A stretch of 64,000 nucleotides of DNA. Origin: Pseudoips prasinana. Lineage: Eukaryota > Arthropoda > Insecta > Lepidoptera > Nolidae. The stretch is from assembly GCA_951640165.1 (NCBI GenBank), contig OX621250.1, positions 12,859,501 through 12,923,500 on the forward strand, read 5' to 3'. This document shows positions 41,388 to 53,400 of this stretch, in pieces. The first letter of the stretch is position 1. The number at the start of each line of letters is the position of its first letter. The translations under genes were made by a program, and so were the position numbers. The notes beneath the pieces are model-generated. The model did no database searches and was not told where the DNA came from. It worked only from the letters and a program-made list of their open reading frames with translations.

Positions 41388-42332
41388 GGGCTACTGGCCT
41401 CTGGGCAGATGTGGGCCGAATGCGTGGGCCAGAATACCATGGGATAAAAGTATCGTAGTTAAATTATTACCCATTGTGATTTCTTAGTGACAGAAATGGG
41501 TTAGGTTAGAACACTTAGAACAGTGACCATTAGCGCGCTAGATACACTTTTCGTCTATTTGAAAGCTATAATATAGCTTTTTACAATGTTGATTTTCCTT
41601 AAATGAGTAAAGTACGAATATAGATATTTATTAAAGTACACTTATTTTGATACTTATGTTTTGTTTCGTACTTCTTTTCATTTAATAAAACCAGCAAAGT
41701 GCGATTCGGAATAGCACATGAAGGGTTCCGTAGCAAAAAGTATTTCAGTTGATTAAATGAAAGCAAATTGCGGTTTATGACGTATTAAAAAAACCTACTT
41801 GGTAGATCTCGTTCAAACCAATTTTCGTTGTTAGTTTCCACGATAATGTACATCATATATTTTTTTTAAATTTATCATTCTCTTATTTTAGAAGTTACAG
41901 GGAGGGGGACACTCATTTTACCACTTTGGAAGTGTCTCTCGCGCAAACTATTCAGTTTAGAAAAAAATGATATTAGAAACCTAATTATGATTTTTGAAGA
42001 CCTATCCATAGACACCCCACATGTATGGGTACGATGAAATGTTTTTTAAAATTTTCATTTCCATGTATGGCGACCCCCCAAAATTATTGTTCTTTTTCTA
42101 TTTTTGTGTAATAATCTTAATGCGGTTCACCGAATACATCTACTTACCAAATTTCAACAGTACAGCTCTTATAGTTTCGGAAAAAAGTGGCTGTGACATA
42201 CGGACCGACAGACAGACAGACAGACATGACGAATCTATAAGGGTTCCGTTTTTTGCCATTTGGCTACGGAACCCTAAAAATGAAATCCCTCTGCGTGTAA
42301 TGTGGGCCACGGCCCAGAGGCCAGTTGCCCCC
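41388..42332. repeat. Repeat with GGCCTCTGGGC inverted ends and GGGTTCCG core
   Basis: ACTGGCCTCTGGGC near 41393 is inverted as GCCCAGAGGCCAGT near 42312. Inside are AAGGGTTCCGTAGC (about 41726), a GACAGACAGACAGACAGACA run (about 42209) and GGGTTCCGTTTTTTGCCATT ending in TACGGAACCCTAAAAA (about 42240-42280). That block is very common in Lepidoptera genomes. No transposase is seen. Confidence 0.55.
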
Positions 42333-42335
42333 TAA

Positions 42336-43169
42336 TCCAACCAGTAATGCTGGTGATTCTATCTTTTACACCACTAAATTAATTTAATGGTCATTACATC
42401 TCTTTCTCTCTCTCTCATACCTCTTATTAGAACTATGTAAGAAAGAAATACAATTATATCAAAATTCATTTAGTTGGTATTGCATGGAATCGAGGGCAAT
42501 ATCTTTGAAGTAAAACTTATTTACGCACGTTTGACTTGGGGAGTAAGCTGGTAAATGCGTGACGAGAGCGTTACGAAAAGTGTGAACCCGATCACGGTGA
42601 ACGGAATTTGAGACGAATATATAAGTTGGTGAAGATAGAAAGAGAGTTTCGTATATTACTGTAGGGGCAAGAGAGAGAGAGATGCGAGCACACATTTACT
42701 TTCTCTCTTTCTCTCATAGCTAGTTACTTTTCGTATATCTAAGTTTTAATTCAGTCGTGTGGTCTAAATCATTCTCGTTTGTTTTAATGGCATTATTTAT
42801 AATTATTGTCTATTGTCTATGCAATTTCCTGAATAAATTTTCATGTTCTTTTTTGAATATGTAGCGACGCGTAGCGGAATATTTAAGCAGTTTTTGTGGC
42901 TATTATCACATACTTGAACGAATTATTTTCTAACAAAGTAAAACTTCATCATACACTAAGGATGTCTCCTTTACATACAAGCTTTACTAAAGGTAATGTC
43001 ATAATAACAAAATTACGCTTGGTAATAGAATTACGAAAAAAAGAAGGCGCCTTAAATCTAATCCATTGTCAGGAAGAACAAAAATGCATGTAATATTTCT
43101 CAAAATGGGATTAACTATGCAGCTGAGCTAGCATCGTGACGAAGGTATTGGACTTATCCTCATATTCCC
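42336..43169. other. Intergenic, with TC/GA-rich microsatellites
   Basis: CT-rich runs near 42402-42418 and 42700-42716 and a GA run near 42670-42682. No gene recognised. Confidence 0.45.
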
Positions 43170-43358
43170 TCATATTCGTTTGTTTTCCTGTGATTTCATT
43201 TGTCCAACGTTGTGGAGACCCATGAATCTTATCCACGGGACGATAAAAAATCCCATATATCTAATAGATCCAAATATGGTCTTAAACTTGAACATACGCT
43301 CTGGATGCAAAAACGAATCCTTTTTATTTAGCCACCAGTCACGATGCCCACGAAACAT
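43170..43358 (-). CDS. Possible small single-pass membrane protein ORF
   Basis: A 62-codon frame starts with ATG at 43358-43356 and reads a basic/aromatic start (MFRGHRDWWLNKKDSFLHPE), then one hydrophobic segment (IRYMGFFIVPWIRFMGL), then a charged tail. The layout resembles small inner-membrane subunits of respiratory complexes, but I cannot match it to one. The opposite strand is also open over the same stretch, which weakens the case. No introns or neighbours help. A mobile-element remnant or a chance ORF are alternatives. Confidence 0.25.
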   Translation of the reverse strand: MFRGHRDWWLNKKDSFLHPERMFKFKTIFGSIRYMGFFIVPWIRFMGLHNVGQMKSQENKRI

Positions 43359-43362
43359 ATAA

Positions 43363-43782
43363 ACAATTTTTCAAAAACAATGTCTACGCTAAGCATACAA
43401 CAAAGTTGATTTTTAACAGTCTGAAAAGGAATTTATATATTTTTGTGTATATTATAAATCACTAAGTTATATATTTTTGTGTATATTATGAATACTGTAA
43501 TATTTAATACGTACTGTACATTAAATATTTTGGAATTATATCTCTTTGTAACAAAAATAAAAAAAACCCTTTCCTGACTAGATAAAATCAACTTTGTTAT
43601 GTGACTTCAGTGAGTTGAGTGTCACAATTCCAAAATGTCACATAAAATATTTTGAAACTGTGTTGTAAAGTTGTAAAGACGGTAAGTATTTTTCGAATTA
43701 ATCGATATTGAAATCTGTTACTAGCCAATACAGTGGATCATACTATCCATAATGTCTGCATCATGTAACAGAGCCAGCTTGT
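43363..43782. other. Non-coding with inverted ACAAAGTTGATTTT words
   Basis: ACAAAGTTGATTTT (about 43400) is inverted as AAAATCAACTTTGT (about 43585), enclosing a 50-bp near-duplicate (TATATATTTTTGTGTATATT twice, near 43432 and 43466). It may be a small foldback element. Confidence 0.4.
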
Positions 43783-44458
43783 CATTACCAATAGACACTT
43801 AACCCATTTATTACTAGTCCTTTATAAAGGACAGTAGACTACCTTAAGTTAAGCTTATTACATACGTACCAGTAAAGTGAGACAACCCCACACACAGAAA
43901 GGAAATAGAATGTGACAGAAAGGAATTAGACTGTGACAGAAAGGAATTAGACGAAGTGGCCCTAAAGTCTAGTATTCTGTACTTCATACAAGGAAGAATA
44001 TATCGATATCATTACCAATAGACACTTAACCCATTTATTACTAGTCCTTTATAAAGGACAGTAGACTACCTTAAGTAAAGCTTATTACATACGTACCAGT
44101 AAAGTGAGACAACCCCACACACAGAAAGGAAATAGAATGTGACAGAAAGGAATTAGACTGTGACAGAAAGGAATTAGACGAAGTGGCCCTAAAGTCTAGT
44201 ATTCTGTACTTCATACAAGGAAGAATATATCGATATCATTACCAATAGACACTTAACCCATTTATTACTAGTCCTTTATAAAGGACAGTAGACTACCTTA
44301 AGTAAAGCTTATTACATACGTACCAGTAAAGTGAGACAACCCCACACACAGAAAGGAAATAGACTGTGACAGAAAGGAATTAGATTATGACAGAAAGGAA
44401 TTAGACGAAGTGGCCCTAAAGTCTAGTATTCTGTACTTCATACAAGGAAGAATATATG
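43783..44458. repeat. 227-bp tandem repeat, three copies, next to the PRPF6 stop
   Basis: Units start at 43783, 44010 and 44237 (CATTACCAATAGACACTTAA) and are almost identical; differences are mainly in the third unit near 44363-44400. Each contains CCATTTATTAC, which on the minus strand supplies AATAAA, and an inner 21-bp GACAGAAAGGAATTAGACTG repeat. The unit nearest the gene ends 13 bp from the PRPF6 stop, so the PRPF6 3' UTR itself has been triplicated. Confidence 0.95.
44261..44266 (-). terminator. Candidate PRPF6 poly(A) signal (repeated at 44034 and 43807)
   Basis: AATAAA on the minus strand about 205 bp past the stop. Copies occur at the same place in the next two tandem units, giving up to three alternative 3' ends spaced 227 bases apart. 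Confidence 0.45.
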
Positions 44459-44471
44459 ACACAATACCAGC

Positions 44472-47400
44472 TCACGTGGGCACGGGCAAGTTCTTAGCGA
44501 CTAGTAGAAGAATTTGTTCAGTGCTGAAGCACCAGTGGGCTATATGTTTGGAGACCTTACACCAGGCCTCCCCGTGGTGTGGCTCGGCAGTCTTGCAGCG
44601 AGATTTAACGTCTTCCTGTTGCTGTTCGTTGCCGTGGAGCAATTCGAACTTGTAGAAATACGCCCAGGCGTCTCCGAGGTCCGGATCGATTTTTACCTGC
44701 AAGAATTTGACGTTGAAGAATGTGGAGAGAGGAGCAAGTGAAACTTAATGAGCGAGTGAATTAAGTGAACAAATGCCAAGCGTGGTGATTATGGCATATC
44801 CCTTCATTCCTTGGAGAGGCTTTTGTCCAGCAGAGGATGTAATTTGGCTGATATTATGAAATACATTTTATAGCCAAATTAGACACAGAATAAATAATCA
44901 ATCAAACAATCAAATTTATTTATTGCATATTACAGGTAGGATTCATGCTCATTACATAAAGATTTTTCCTGGGTGGGATCGAGCCCACAGGGCCAGTTAA
45001 AGTAGGAAGTAGTGCCTCAAACGGTAGAACAAATCTATACATATAATAAAATCGTAGGAAAGTCAAAACTGTACATTGAATTTTTTTTTTAAGATACTTG
45101 GGGCGTGAACTACAATCGATATCGAAGCCAAAAATATAGTTTATAGAATAGAAATTTTTATAGAATTTTTGTGTGTTTGTCTGTATGTATGTCCGGGCTA
45201 AACTCAAAAAGTAATGCATGGATTTCCTTCAAATCTAAGAGGTCGCGTCAACATATAGGCTACATATTATCACGCTATGGCCTACGGGGGAGGAGCAATG
45301 ATAATTTATAAAATTTAATGCGGGTAAAACAGCGGGGCACAGCTAATTTTAAATAAAATGGTAAATGAAAGAAGTACGTACAGTCCTATTGAACCACTCT
45401 CGGCACTTGTTGAGCTTCCTCTCGGTCCAGAACAACTGCGACACAGCGAGCAATACGTGCGCATCATGTTCACACTTCTTTAGCGCGTCCACCTATAAGT
45501 TAAAACACGTGTTAGAAAAGTAGGATAGTGAAATTTATATGCACACTAAAATTAAATTAATAAAATACATAATAATTTATTCCAGCTAAGGGCCTATGCA
45601 TACCACGTCTTTTAATGCGCGTCGACGGCGCGCTTTTATCCTACAGGGCAGTTTGGTGTTTGTTGTGGATGCCAATCGCACGCCATAGTATTCCCCTACT
45701 CGGCGCATAGCCCGTTACGCCCATGTCAAATGTGAAGTATTAGTGAAATTACAACGCAGTCGTCTTTTTCGATGGCAGGTTGTTTTATAGCCAACACATG
45801 TGTGAGAGATTTTTGTAATTTATTGATTTTGATGTTGAATGTCACAACATAAAAATTTTGTATAGGTACCTCCCCATGATATCCCTCCAGATCCTCCAGA
45901 GGATGATATGCACGTTTTGGTGGATCTAACGGTCATGGCCAACGGTTTGCCCATGTTAAAGCACAATGCTTTTCCGGGGTGGAAAGGCATTGTGCTTTAA
46001 CCAAAAAGGTTGCCCCAACCAACCACTGCTCCCAACCCCATCATGGAGATGATTGTAACATTCACTTAATTATTTATAACGGTCGCTGAAGCAAAATATA
46101 TATAAAACTATAAATTTCGATAACTAAACCTATAAATAATCTCTTTATGATTAGATTAAATGTTATTAACACGATGGAAGAAAATTTTACAATTGTGGGA
46201 AAAACACGAGATCTGAAGAAGACTGGGATAATACTACTAAAAACACATAAGGTGGTACCGCAATCCTGGCGGCGCTTTTGTGAACACATCAGGCATACTG
46301 CAGTAGTCTTGCCTGCCAACGGGAAAAGTTCCTAAATTATCCGAAGACACTGCAGGAAACACTAAAGCCAAGCTTTCGACGCCGCTTGGACTTGTGGATG
46401 GAACTAAAGTAGTTTAGTCAAGCAGTTAGCTATGGAAACTAATCACCCAACTAACTATGGAAGAATTGAATTGACATCGCAGTCCATACCTATTGGACTC
46501 CTGTCGTTGACTTGTAGAGGAATATTATGACTGTTTCAGACGCCATTATGGTTTTATATCTGTAGTTAGAAGTGTATTAACTATACTCACACTCTTAGTT
46601 TTCCTCTGTGGGCGAGACTCCATGAAAATGGCCTCTGCCCACAGCCGACCCGCATTAGGACACTCCTGTAGCGCTTTGGCCATCACTGCATGTGCTATCT
46701 CCATGCTACCGTTACGACTTTCCAGTCGTACACTTTCTAACCTGGGGTGAGAAAAGTTTGTTACTACTATAACCGTCCAAGTAAGAGTCCTTCAAGCACA
46801 CGTAGCATACGAGAGCCTATTTTAATTTGAATCAATATTTTATTTTGTGCCTGCTGATAGACAGATAGACTAGCGGACTGCGCATTCCTAGCTTCCCTTG
46901 AGGACAGACACGTCCAATAGCAATCTAGTTATTAAAATGACACCAAGCGCCAACCAGAATAAATAAGTTAGTTTTCAGTATTGTTAGAAAAGGATGGATG
47001 GGTCACTACAATGCATCTCCTCACAGTACTATAAAAGGGCCATTTATACTTCTTAAAGACTCGACTTAAAATAACTTTAAATTTAAATGTAAAAATTGAA
47101 AAAGCTCACCATAATTCTGGTGTTTTTGGATTCCTCAGCCTTGCTTTCTCCAGAACAGATCTCGCTTTGGTGACATTCTTCAGTTTTTCTTCCAGTCTTG
47201 ATAAAAGTATCCACATAGAAACGCTAGTCGCACATTTCTTAAGCTAAAATTAATCATCAAGTTACACAAACGTTCAGAAACTTTATCAAAACATAGAAAC
47301 AATAACTGTTAATGACCAAAAATGTCATGAAATAATCTGTTTGTGCTTAAAAGCAATGTCGGCACCAAACCAAACATTAACAAGATGTATTGTTAGTTTT

Positions 47401-50400
47401 ATTTTATTTTGCGTTACTTGAATATCAAAAGTTAGATATATCAATAAATAATCATAAAATATCCTGAGACATTATTCACACACGGCCATCTGACCCCAAA
47501 CTTAGCAGAAACCAAATAACTGATATACATATATGCTCTGGCTACTCTTTCGTTTTGAGGATAATTACTGCCTAAAGTTTAAAAAAACTCACTCCTTGAG
47601 AATAAGTGTTCTTCGCATCATCATCCTTGCCCATCTGTTCTTCAATCTCCCCTTTCATCATGTGCAACTTCGCGTAGTCACCGAACACTTTGATAGCGTC
47701 GTCCAATAACTTCAGAGCTACGTCCAAGTTGTTCAGTGCCCATTCCAGCTTTGCTGATTTTATCATTACCTGATGGAAAAAGTCATCGTTAAGTTAAGTT
47801 TTATTTAATAAAAAGTCATCTTAAGTTTTATTTAATTTCTCCTAGAGTGATATAGAAAAACAAGGCATTACTTACGAAATATATGCCAAGTAAGAGCCTG
47901 TACACACCACGTTTTTTAAACGCGCCGTCGACGCCCGTTTTGGATACGCGCGTCAACGTGATAGCATAGGCCCTAAGATTCAAAACATATACGCAGCGTT
48001 CATCAGAGTTGTTATTCAGGCCAGGATCTAAATTTCACAGCCCTTACGCGACGTCGTACGTGAGCGATCTAGACGCGAACGCGAAGCGGCGCGGCGCGGC
48101 GTGGATACAACAAACAGTCGAAACCTATTAAAGTGTCGTACGTGACAAAACGCGGTGCGGAGCGGCGCGAAATGAAGCGAACGCGATCAGTTCGCTTGAT
48201 ATTTTCGCGCGAACTGGATCCGGTGTCGTCGTGTTTTTGCGGCGTCGGTGGCGGCTGCGCGAGACGATACGCGTGCACGTAGGACATAGCTGCCGCGTCG
48301 CACCGCATCGCATTGAATTCGCATGTCACCGCTTCATAATCGCGTTCGCTTTGAACCGCCTACGTAGGACGTAGCGTTAGGCTTATAAATGTGACAAAGA
48401 TCGAATCCTGGAGAATCGTTAGATCGAGAGCCCCAATGCAACTGCGTTCGTATTAACGTCAGTTGATTGCAATTCTTGGACGGAGAAGAATAGCATAGTA
48501 TAGATTAGAGGACAGCTTCTTCATTATGATGTTTAGGGCAATCAATCGAAGCTATTATTGATATTGAATAAGTAGCAATTCTGTCATCTAGTTACGAGAA
48601 TTATGACTAGGTAAAGCTACGTGAGATGGGACCTGTTATGTAGCATTCAAAAACCCGTAAAGATGTAAAGGATACGGACATTGATTACGAGGTATTTTTC
48701 GGAACTTACCCTAGGAGTAGGAGCGGAGCCTCGCGCTTTGGACAGCAGTCGTCTCGCTCTATCATACTCTTTGTTCTCACTCTCCAGCTTAACGGCAGCT
48801 AACCAGATCTCCTCAGAGTTGGGGTTCGCTTGGAAAGCCAGTGATAGAATACCTCTGGCTGCTGGTACGTCACCTAAGCATATAAAAGGCCAATGGTGTA
48901 AATGTGGAAGTTAAAAACAAGGAAATATAGAAATAGGTAATGCAGTCTAATGATGCGTTGCTTGTAGCTAGAGTAAAATAATAAGACTTTCATACCTGCC
49001 AACCACTTAGATTTAGCGCCCATAAGCCACAGAACTTCTGACTTGGGACAGTGAGCCACGGCTCTCTGCAATAATGCTTCCAAACTAGCTCTAGTGCCAT
49101 GTTGTTTCTCCAAATATGCCGCACGAAGCCAAATCGACTTCTTCGACGGGAACACTGACAGGGCGTAGCCGTACACTGCGCGCGCGCATTCGTATGCACC
49201 TTCGTTTGCACACTAAAACACATGAAATATCGAAAATAGAAGTGGAATGTGTCTTCTTGATAACCAGGCCTATGATATTACTATATCATAGGCCTGGTTG
49301 GCGGTGGCTGATCAAATCTACGATATCCTTTATAACCATCTAAGGAATCCTCGTTAGCACCTATCAACCGTATTCAAAATAATTGGTGGACTTATATATT
49401 CTAAGAAACATTGGAATAATCTGATTTGATTTTAAGATTGCGTTATTTTGCAACCTTAAGTCAACCAAGACCAACGATTTGTTAACACCGTTTACATAAA
49501 GCAAGTGACGGCGGATTTGCCGTTGTGGCAATGAAGTGGGTCAGCAAGTTATAGCTAGCTAAAGCTTAAGCTATATGTATTGCGTAGAGGATAATGCTTT
49601 AATCCGAATTGGAAAAGAAAATATATGAAATTAGTGAAAGAAAAAGAAACGAATTCACTTACAGCTTCAGCATCTTCCATCCATGTGTGTTTTTGGTCTT
49701 CAGGTTCAATTCCATGTCCAATTACCGCCCTAATAATAGCCTGTAGGAATAAACAATTTGTATTGTTTCTTGAGGTCTTATATAGGTATTTGCAACTTTG
49801 GACAAAATCACGAAATAATAGGGCGCAATCTTCTATGAACATCAATATGTCCAAATATCTGTCTGTAATAAACTATCTTCGAAAAATCGGTCGTTTCACT
49901 AAATCTATGGGATTATGGTTACCTATGGTTTTGCGAGTGTTGTGCGTGTCTTTATGCCCCCACACATAAATATGACTTTGGAAAATAAAAAGGACACATA
50001 TTGTTACACAAGTTCTCATCAGGTTTTAGCTCATGGACTCAAATATAATATTGGGAAGAGTGAACAAATACTCTTTAAAGCCCGTGGTTTTCCTACTCAG
50101 CTTTTCCTAATGTGGCACTCCTCTGTGTAGGGTGTCTAAATTTAAATATTTAAGGCCACTGGGTCACCGATGACTTAAGTGATAATTTAGACATAGAAAG
50201 AGAACGCAGGTCGCTGGCTGTCCGTTGTAACATGCTGGCCCGCAGGTTTGCACGGTATACGAATTCAGTGAAAACTAGCTGTGCCCCGCGGTTTTACCCG
50301 CGTTAAATTTTATAAATTATCATAGCTCTTCCCCCGTAAGTGATAGCGTGTTAATATGTAGCCCATATGTTGACCCGACCTCTTAGTAATATTCATGCAA

Positions 50401-53400
50401 AATTTGAAGTAAATCCATGCAGTACTTTTTGAGTTTAGCCCGGACATACATACAGATAAACAGACACACAGACAAAAATTCTAAAAACTATATTTTTGGC
50501 TTCGATATCGATTGTAGATCACGCCCCAAGTATCCTTTAAAAAAAATATTCAATGTACAGTTTTGACTTTCCTACGATTTTATTATATGTATAGATTACG
50601 CTTTTTAAAGCATATTTCCAATCTTTTTACACCTGCAGCCTGTGGGTCAGTTATTCGAAGCGGACGTACAGCGACCTGCGTGTCCAGTATAATAATGCAC
50701 TCAGGGTACTGTTGGGGCTGCCATGGCGTTGCAGTGCGTCAGGGATGTTCGCTGAGGCGCGGGTGGGTGGCTTTGCCGCAATAGTCAGGAACAGTTGCGC
50801 CTCCCTACTCACTCGCGTTCGTGGCAGTACCAACACTATACTGGGTGATTTTACAGATCGGTGGGAGTCCCCCATGTTGCAAAGATGGGTGCGGCTTCAC
50901 GTAGAAATTTAATTTTTTGTTAGAAAATACTAACATTAGTTTTTAAGCACATTGTTACTAACAAAATATGGATCTTGTCCGAAATAAATGTTTATTATTC
51001 TGATAGTGATTTCGTCCCAACAATCGGTCTCACAAATTTGAAAGTTTGAGTATGTTTAGCTCTCAAATGGAGGGATGGATTTTCCTTTTATAAAAGTTGC
51101 TGATGTCAGGCTATTTTGACAGCTACATCTAAAAACATTTTTAACTAAGATTGCTTCATTGCATACCTGACAAGTATGCACTGCACCGGATTTTTCAGCT
51201 TCCATTGCCTCTTTGAACCAGTGTTCTCTGTTGATTTCTACGCCATTAGCGCTAAGTGACGTGATGGCCCGGTCTATAATCTTTTCCACCATATGCGTGT
51301 TACCTGTAAGGAAAAATAGTAATTTAGATGACGAAAATAGATATTATTACTCGCTACAAGTATCGCAGCGGGCATTTTAGAACATTGGTTGGTCTTGTTC
51401 ACATTTTTCATTAACATTCTAACAATACTAATTTAACTACACTTGTTGCCTAGAGCCCGGTGACCGGGCGAACACATTACCCATACCGCCCTCGTTTTTT
51501 CAGTTTCGATCCCAGAGGGGTGTGCTTTGCATCCAAGAATTGCAAGTTTGTAAAGTACCTCCAATTCTCATTATACTGGCCTAGTGAGGGCGTTGGCTTT
51601 AATCTGTCTCATGCTATTGATATAGCGATGAGCCTAGTCAGTACAGTCTGGCTCCTCGCCGAGAGCCGACGTATATATCATTTGTTGACGAGTCAGTCAG
51701 ATGTTTACACCGATAACAGTAGAATTAATATTGTTCATAGTTAGCTTAGGAGGCTTTCACTGCTTCAACGCGTAATAACGGTAAGCTGGGGCTCAACCCG
51801 TCTACCCAATAAAACTATAAACTAAGTAACCCGTGATGTTTGAACCTCGACTCAGAACGGTTACTGAAGTCTAGATACAGATTTCTGTTTTGGGAACTTT
51901 TTGGGCAACTACCGGTCTACCTTAAAAATATTAAAATACGAAGACTGTTTGAGGATCGAGAGGGCATTTCACAGATAAGAATACAAACTATTTGTATTAT
52001 ATTACATGTGATTACCATGTGCCTCTTCCAATTTGGCAGCAGTCACCCAAATCTGCCGATCAGTGGGAATATTCTCTCTTGCTTTGTTTAATACTTTCCT
52101 CGCGTTCTCATAGGTCTCGAGCCTAGCTAACGCGAGCCAGAGTTCCACGCTAGTAGGACAACATTCTACCGCTCTGGAGAGTAGGATTCGCGCATCTTCA
52201 GGGTTCTCCAATTCGACGGCGGCTTTCCATAAGCGGACAGAGTTGGGAATGTGTTCTAAAGCTTTGCGGTAGACGCGGCGTTTTGCCTGTAAAGAGAAAT
52301 AATTTATTGTCAAAATGCAGTAGTAAGAAGAGAATTACGAATATCAGTTCAGAAAAATGCATTTTATGTTCAAAAATAATTTCGATCTGCATCTTTAAGT
52401 GTAGAAATTTATTACAGTTTTTATAAATAATATATTATTTCAAGTAAGAAGCTGTTACAATTTTTTTTAATAAGGTCTCTTTCAAGGTCAAAATTTGCTA
52501 CTTTCACAGGTTTTCTTATTTGGAATAATAATTAAGTTAACAATTACTTACATTATGTTTGTCTGTTCACAAAACTGTCACCGTTCTTTTAAGAGGTTCA
52601 AAAAGAAATATTTTTGCGATTATAATAAATGTCTAAGCTAACGATCGCTTTCTTTTAGTCAAATATCGTGTAATTTTTATTGAAAAGGAAAGTTATTAAT
52701 ATCTATAATATCTGGGGACAATGTCACACAGATCATCCTAGCCCCAAACTAAGCAAAGCTTGTACTATGGGTACCAGGCGACGATATACATACTTATATA
52801 GATAGATAAATACATAGAAAACATCCATGACTCAGAAACAAACATTCGTGCTCATCTCACATATTTGTACTTACCGGGATTCGAACTCAGGACCACCAGC
52901 TTCGTAGGCAGGAGCACTACCAACTAGGCTACAATGCTTTTTAAGAGCGCTTTTAAATAATCAAAACTTTAATTAATTGTACTATTTATCTATTCTTTTA
53001 GGCAATCCTGCCATAAAAATGGATTTACCTTAGTCTCTTGTTCTAAATCCGCAGCTTTGACCCATATCCTGACGCTGTGTGGTAGATTCCTGGCGGCGTG
53101 CGCGATGACGGCGCGGGCCGTGTCCAGCGGCTGCAGTCGCGCAGCCTCCAACCATAGCTCTTCACTGCTCGGGTTCACTTCACAGCCTTTCATTATTAAG
53201 TTACGGGCTGACTGGACCTTACCTACACACAAGGAAATTGTATGAAATCGTATTAGATTGTTTGAAATAGCTTAAAACGAAAAGTATTCCTTGTTTTATT
53301 TATTTGTCTGACTTGTTGTTGTTCTTGTGTCAGAGTTTATTTACTGAAACTGTTTAGGTAATGTTCTAATCATATACTCCATGGTCCAGAGTAACTAGTG

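Noticed and set aside
42021..42335. 104-codon plus-strand ORF
   Set aside because: It runs through the GACAGACAGACA/GGGTTCCG repeat block and has no protein character.
48069..48329. Minus-strand ORF in PRPF6 intron 12
   Set aside because: CG-rich repeat sequence gives chance open frames; the peptide has no domain and PRPF6 exons on both sides join without it.
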